Positions 59,093 to 64,000 of a stretch of DNA of 64,000 nt are shown here, one piece after another. The DNA lies in the NCBI GenBank assembly GCA_028023455.1, contig JAQFVV010006271.1, forward strand, positions 1,544,487 to 1,608,486, in the 5' to 3' direction. Position numbers and translations under genes: made by a program. The notes under the pieces are model-generated. The model was not told where the DNA came from and did not search any database. It worked only from the letters and a program-made list of their open reading frames with translations. This DNA is from Epiperipatus broadwayi. Its lineage: Eukaryota > Onychophora > Udeonychophora > Euonychophora > Peripatidae. The stretch's first letter is position 1. Each line of letters begins with the position of its first letter.

Positions 59093-60240
59093 TATTATAT
59101 ATAAACCTCACAAAATAAGTTTTTAACAAGCTTTGCAGAATATCATCAACCCCAGACTGGTTTCTACTACTGGAATCCTCAGTGAGGTACCAGAATATTC
59201 CAGCATTAGTTTAAAAATACCAGGACAATTCCAGCATTTTATCTAATGTATAACTATTAAGTAGAAAATCTGAAATTTTCAGTCATCCATATGTCTTCCA
59301 ATCCAGTTAGCTAATTTAATAGCCATATGGGACTGAAGTAAGTTTAGATACACTATATATTAATAGCTTTAGCAATATAAAATCACTAAAGCCTTAATAG
59401 CAAAAAATAAAATTTCAAAAAATTAAGCCAGATGTCACATGACCTAATTTAATAAGCTTGTATTTACAATTGTTATATATAGAGCTCACAAAATAAGCTC
59501 TTAACAAACTTTGCAGAATATCCTCAATCCCAGACTGCTAAAGCTATTAATATATGGTATATCTGAACCTACAATCCCACATGGCTACTTAAGTTAGATA
59601 GCTGGATTGAAGACATATGGATGTCTGAAAATTTCAGATTTTCTACTAAAATAGTTATACATTAGATAAAATGCTGGGCTTGTCTTGGTATTTTTAATCT
59701 AATGTTTGAATATCCTGGCACCTCACTGATGACACCAGTATAAGAAAACAGTCTGGGGTTGAGTATATTCTGCAAAGCTTGTTAACAGCTTATTCTGTGA
59801 GCTCTGTATATAACATTTGTAAATGCAAGCTTATTAAATTAGGTCATATGACGATTGACTTGATTTTTTTTGTAATTTTCTTTTTTCTTATTAAAGCTTT
59901 GGTGATTTTATATTGCTAAAGCTATTAAAATATAGTGTATCTGAACTTAGTTCAGTCTCATATGGCTACTTAAGTTAGATATCTGGATTGGAAGACATAT
60001 GGATGTCTGAAATTTTCTGATTTTCTACTTAATAGTTATACATTAGATAAAGTTTTGGGCTTGTTCTGGTAATTCTTGAATATCTTGGCCCTCACTGACA
60101 ATGCCAGTAGCTGAAATTGGTCTAGGGTTGAGGATATTCTGCAAAGCTTATTAAGAGCTTATTTTGTGAGCTCTATATATAATATTTGTAAATACAAGCT
60201 CATTAAATTAGGTCATGTGATGTCTGATTTAATATTTTTT
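59093..60240. repeat. Composite palindrome, inserted in repeat R copy B
   Basis: A unit of about 350 bp (landmarks GCTTTGCAGAATAT, ACATATGGATGTCTGAAA, TTATACATTAGATAAA and TTAAATTAGGTCAT) occurs full and then truncated in inverted orientation (about 59093-59440 and 59380-59538). It then occurs twice in forward orientation (59539-59885 and 59886-60240). Copy A of the host repeat lacks the whole structure, so it arrived as an insertion. No protein is encoded and no target-site duplication could be fixed. Confidence 0.82.
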
Positions 60241-60411
60241 TTAATCTTACATAAAGTCAAAGAAAAAGACCAGTGTACTATAATGAGTTCTTCTATTCCA
60301 TTTTGGTTGTGCTTTATAATTATATGAAACAACATTTTTTGCATGGTAAGAATTCAGAATACATTCAATAACATGTCTATTCTTTGCAAGTGATTTATGG
60401 TATTCCATAAT

Positions 60412-61840
60412 TAGGGTTTATATAAAACCAACTTTTTAAAAAAATAGGTTTCAAATTCTCATTTATTCAAAAAACTGGTTGAAAATGGTATTTGAATGTT
60501 TATAAAAAATAAAGTTAAAGATTTTATAGAATAATTTTTATTTCAAAATATGAATGGTAACAAAAGTTAATTAACAATTTAATTATTTAAATAAAAAGTA
60601 TATTTTATACATAAATTTAAAAATAACGTTTAATGAACAATACAAATATTAAAATAACAAAATATAGATGAAATAAATACCAATAATAAAGCTACATTGT
60701 GGAAAGTTTTTTCATGATTAAAATAACCAAAAATATATTTTAAATAAATAATTAAAATAATTTACAAAAATTTTTAAGATTTAGTTGCTTTGTTAAAAAA
60801 ATATGACTTTAAAAAAACATAATGTATCTACAGATTGATGATTTGTGTTCTTGTTTTAATTACTGTTTCCAGATATCAAAAAAATATGCTCATTAGGTAC
60901 TGAGTTTGACTTTATCATTTTTAAACCTTCAAATAATAAGTCTAAATTCTTTACTGCTTTATTTGTTGCTTTTTAAACTTCAAACTCTGCTTTTAACATT
61001 TCATGATTTGTTTTTTGTTTTTTAGTACCTCAGTAAATCTTTGAATGGATGTTTCTGTCACTTTTATTAAGATAACATCAATTTTACTTTGTTTGTTTTT
61101 AGTTTCATTATCAGAATATGTTTATTACATGAATTTGAGTTTGGGTATATTCTTGATAAAAAAATTTCTAACAATTTTATAATTTCAGATTTTGTTGGTA
61201 AAGAAAAAGTATTAGTTATTTTTGTTGATAAATGGTGGGGATTCTGCAAACAAAAAATGTTATCAAATCAATTTGATCCATTAATCAATTCTACCATCTA
61301 ATGTATTTATTTGAAACTATTTTAAGTTTTTAATGATTTTAATTTATTCAATAAAAAATCAAAAATGCCTTCATTCATTAACAAATTGGCATCTTTATGT
61401 CCTCAAGATTCTACCACAAGTTGTTCCGATTTTAAAAAATTGTAAAACTACAATTTGAGCACAATAAATCTCATTCCATGTATGACAAGCATTAATATCA
61501 TTTAATGCAAGTACAGCACTCTTTATACAGAGTTTTGTGAAATGGTTTAAAAAAAGTGTTTATACAAACTGATAAATCTAATAACAGATCTATAATTGCT
61601 CTTGAACTGTGCCATCTTCTGCATGATAAAGTATAGTAAATGAAGGGTCTTCATTTGAAATGAAGTTGTAAATGTTTTTATATTAAAATCGGTTTGTTTA
61701 AATCTTTTGTAAATTTTTTATATGTCTGTATAATTCCACAAACCAAAGATTATAAGATACATTACAAAATAAGATTTGATTTTTAAAAGTAATTTTTGCA
61801 TTAAAACTGTTTTTTTAAATGGTTTTGACTTTAACCCCTA
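60412..61840. mobile_element. TIR element, probably hAT-like, in repeat R copy B
   Basis: Relative to copy A, about 1.43 kb is inserted. The left end reads TAGGGTTTATATAAAACCAA then TTTTTAAAAAAA. The right end on the minus strand reads TAGGGGTTAAAGTCAAAACC then ATTTAAAAAAAC, so the ends are imperfect inverted repeats. This AAAACC-rich terminus is reminiscent of some hAT elements. The interior is decayed, and an open frame at 61067-61301 on either strand lacks motifs. The target-site duplication was not resolved. Confidence 0.5.
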
Positions 61841-62405
61841 CTAATATATGTTGTGCAATTTTCATCAATTTTCCAGAGTTTTGGGAAAATGCTTCATTTA
61901 ATTTTTACCACAAGTTATTTTTTCAGCAATACAATGTGTCATTTCCTCTCTTCTACAAAACAATCTACGAACTAATTCCTTAACTTTTGTTTTAAAACTT
62001 AATTTATAGCAATGAACATGAAAAGAAACTGCTGTCAGCCAGTTTTTTCTTGTTGCTATTTTTTACCAATTGAATCCCCAAATAAATCTTTTAATTAATT
62101 AATAAAATATCTAATTAAAATACGATATATATATATTGGGATCTCTACCTTTGATAAAAAAAAAAATAAGATTTTTTTCTCCTTCACAAAAGAAAAATTG
62201 TATAACCAGTAAAATTCTGTGATCATTTTATTCATTTACTTTCAAGATAAGAAAAACAAAACTTAATTTTCACTTTTCAACTTTTTAGTCAGATATGACA
62301 AAAGAAAATATAGGTTTTTAATCTTTGTGATATATAAATTATACATGCCATGTATGTGTGTATATTATATCTACAAACATATATTTTTAATTTGAATCTA
62401 TATTT

Positions 62406-64000
62406 ATATATTTTAAAATATTTCTTTAATTCAGACCCTATACATATTAACTAATGAGCTAAAGACATATTTTAAAATATATAAATACATATTAGGAACA
62501 TATGTTTGTACTTTCTGTTACTAGAAACGAATGAGGGTTTTTTCCCCGTGAAGTTATCTTTAAATGATCATTGATACAAAATTAGATTTAAAAAATAAAT
62601 AAATTTGGCATGCGTTTATCTTCTTAATTTCAAAGTAAATTAGGCATACATTTTTTCTTATTTTATGGGCCATTAGTATTATAGCTAGTAACACTTAAAT
62701 GACAGAGAATACATCAATATAGTAATCTAAAGTACTAAGTATAATTTTTTTTATCCAACAGTTATTTATTGTATCTAATTTTTACTTTCGTTTCTTTTAA
62801 TAAAAACTAAGCAATAAAAATTATTAGTTTTTATTTAATGCTCTTTCTTTTCTATTTTTTTTTTAATATTTTAATTGTAAAAATTAATATTTTTTTCGAC
62901 CTGGAACCTCCCTCCCCTCTATGAGACTATTGTGGACGCCAGGCTTCCACGGATCGAAAATTAAGAATCATTATGTATTGTGTATATGTATAAACTTACA
63001 GTACTTTTTTTTTTTTTACACATGATTAATATTTTATAATATTTGAATGTTTCTGTAATTACCTATAGTAGTTTTTTCATGAAAAAGCCTTTACTTTTAA
63101 TTTGTCTATACATATATTTATTTTAAAAAACTATTATTATCATATAATTTATTTCACCTTCAATGAACTTTGTTTTATTAAACAATTATTTTTTGTAAAA
63201 TGTGCTTTAATTTATTAAAATTAAAGAGTGATAAATTGTTCATTCCTGGAGCATACTTCCTTACATTCTTGATATGATGCGTATTGTGTGAATAAATGCA
63301 TTTGTTTAGAATTCAAAGTATTATAACAATATGGGGGGGGGGGTGGAACCCAATGAGATATAAAAATATTTTATACATGATAAATTATAACTAATTTAAC
63401 ATTGTTTCCCATTTGACAGCTTGTATCACATTTAAATAGTTAATACGTCACATATTTATAACACGCACGCACGTGTATAATCATTTTTAATGACTATGAT
63501 TTTTTTCCAAAAGGTGTCTACTTTAATATATTTTTTCATAACGACTTTTATTTACAATAATCTAACAAAATTACAACCTTGGTTTGATATCTCACACTGG
63601 GATTTTTTGTTTGTTTGTTACAATACTTTGGAATCCAGTTTGAGAATTTGTTTATCCATATCTATTGTCATTTTTTCTAACATGCTTAACTTTGTTTTAT
63701 TATAATCTTTCCATTTTTTAAGCTGATAGTAATAACTTATATACTTAATAATTGACTGTACTGGAGCGGCAAATATAACCAATCAGATTTCAGATTTGTA
63801 AAATCACACTCATATTAATATTCGTCATATTCACCAGAGTAAAATTATTAGACAGTCTTTCACTATGAGTGTATTTTGAACAGAATTCTCTATTGTTTGG
63901 AAAATTAAAAGATTTAAACGATTGACTGTCTATATCAGAAATGATAGTACAATTGTGGATTTATATTTCAAGATTGTAAATATATTTGAACTTTAAGATT
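62406..64000. other. Non-coding stretch with a GC-rich island
   Basis: It is AT-rich except for about 62.90-62.96 kb, where CGACCTGGAACCTCCCTCCC and the following bases form an isolated GC-rich block of unknown origin. An 11-G run lies at 63333-63343. No gene was supported; the open frame at 63490-63705 is low-complexity. Confidence 0.45.
63333..63343. repeat. Poly-G tract (11 G)
   Basis: An uninterrupted run of 11 G in otherwise AT-rich sequence, and a likely length-variable site. Confidence 0.9.

Larger units (their letters stand above)
57585..62405 (+). repeat. Dispersed repeat R, copy B, with three insertions
   Basis: This is colinear with 48655-49941 but 4.8 kb long, because it is interrupted at about 57747-58919, 59093-60240 and 60412-61840. 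Matching blocks between the insertions include AATAAAGAAATATCTAGA, CCAGGTTTCTAGC, ATTTGCATACA, AAAAAGACCAGTGT, CAAGTGATTTATGG and AAAGAAACTGCTGTCAGCC. Its left edge lies next to the right LTR. Confidence 0.75.

Noticed and set aside
63490-63705. Open frame of 71 residues near the right end
   Set aside because: Phe/Ile/Leu-rich low complexity with no motif; the minus strand is no better.

Overview
The window is strongly AT-rich animal DNA with very little coding sequence: one intact protein-coding exon, two candidate exons, and a dense layer of decayed transposons, palindromes and (AT)n/(TG)n microsatellites. Splice signals, 5'-truncated LINEs, a ZBED-type hAT transposase fossil, a pogo/Tigger-type element and a fukutin-related (FKRP-like) gene all indicate a metazoan with a large repeat-rich genome. 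A mollusc (cephalopod-like) or cnidarian source would fit, but nothing here fixes the taxon. All similarity calls were made by eye from motifs and direct comparison inside the window; no database was searched.

Layout. 1-0.27 kb: candidate internal exon of a membrane protein. 0.3-6.8 kb: intronic or intergenic DNA with small hairpins. 6.8-8.7 kb (+): a 621-codon FKRP-like LicD-family gene, coding in one exon directly after a 3' splice site, with poly(A) signals at 8.9 kb. 9.97-10.62 kb: probable hAT-type MITE. 13.56-13.80 kb: second candidate membrane-protein exon. 17.1-20.1 kb (-): decayed RTE-type LINE. 22.69-25.49 kb (+): 5'-truncated second LINE with target-site duplications. 27-28.1, 38.0-39.3 and 59.1-60.2 kb: three unrelated palindromic composites sharing the same order (two units in one direction, then two inverted). 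21.3, 32.5, 40.7 and 42.8 kb: simpler palindromes, including an exact 66-bp one. 32.8-34.2 kb (-): unidentified decayed coding-like sequence. 37.3 kb (-): tRNA-like sequence. 51.73-52.81 kb: hAT element with transposase fossil. 54.0-57.6 kb: LTR pair (about 1.4 kb each) around only about 745 bp of non-coding interior. 48.65-49.94 and 57.59-62.41 kb: two copies of one repeat.

The two copies of that last repeat act as each other's empty site. The 49-kb copy carries a MITE that the other lacks. The 58-62-kb copy carries a Tigger-like element (TA duplication), the 59-kb palindrome and a third insertion, none present at 49 kb. This gives direct internal evidence that these are insertions, including the otherwise unclassified palindrome.

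Only the FKRP-like gene can be assigned a probable cellular role: a Golgi/ER-lumen type II enzyme of the family that adds ribitol-phosphate to O-mannosyl glycans. Everything else is mobile or of unknown function.
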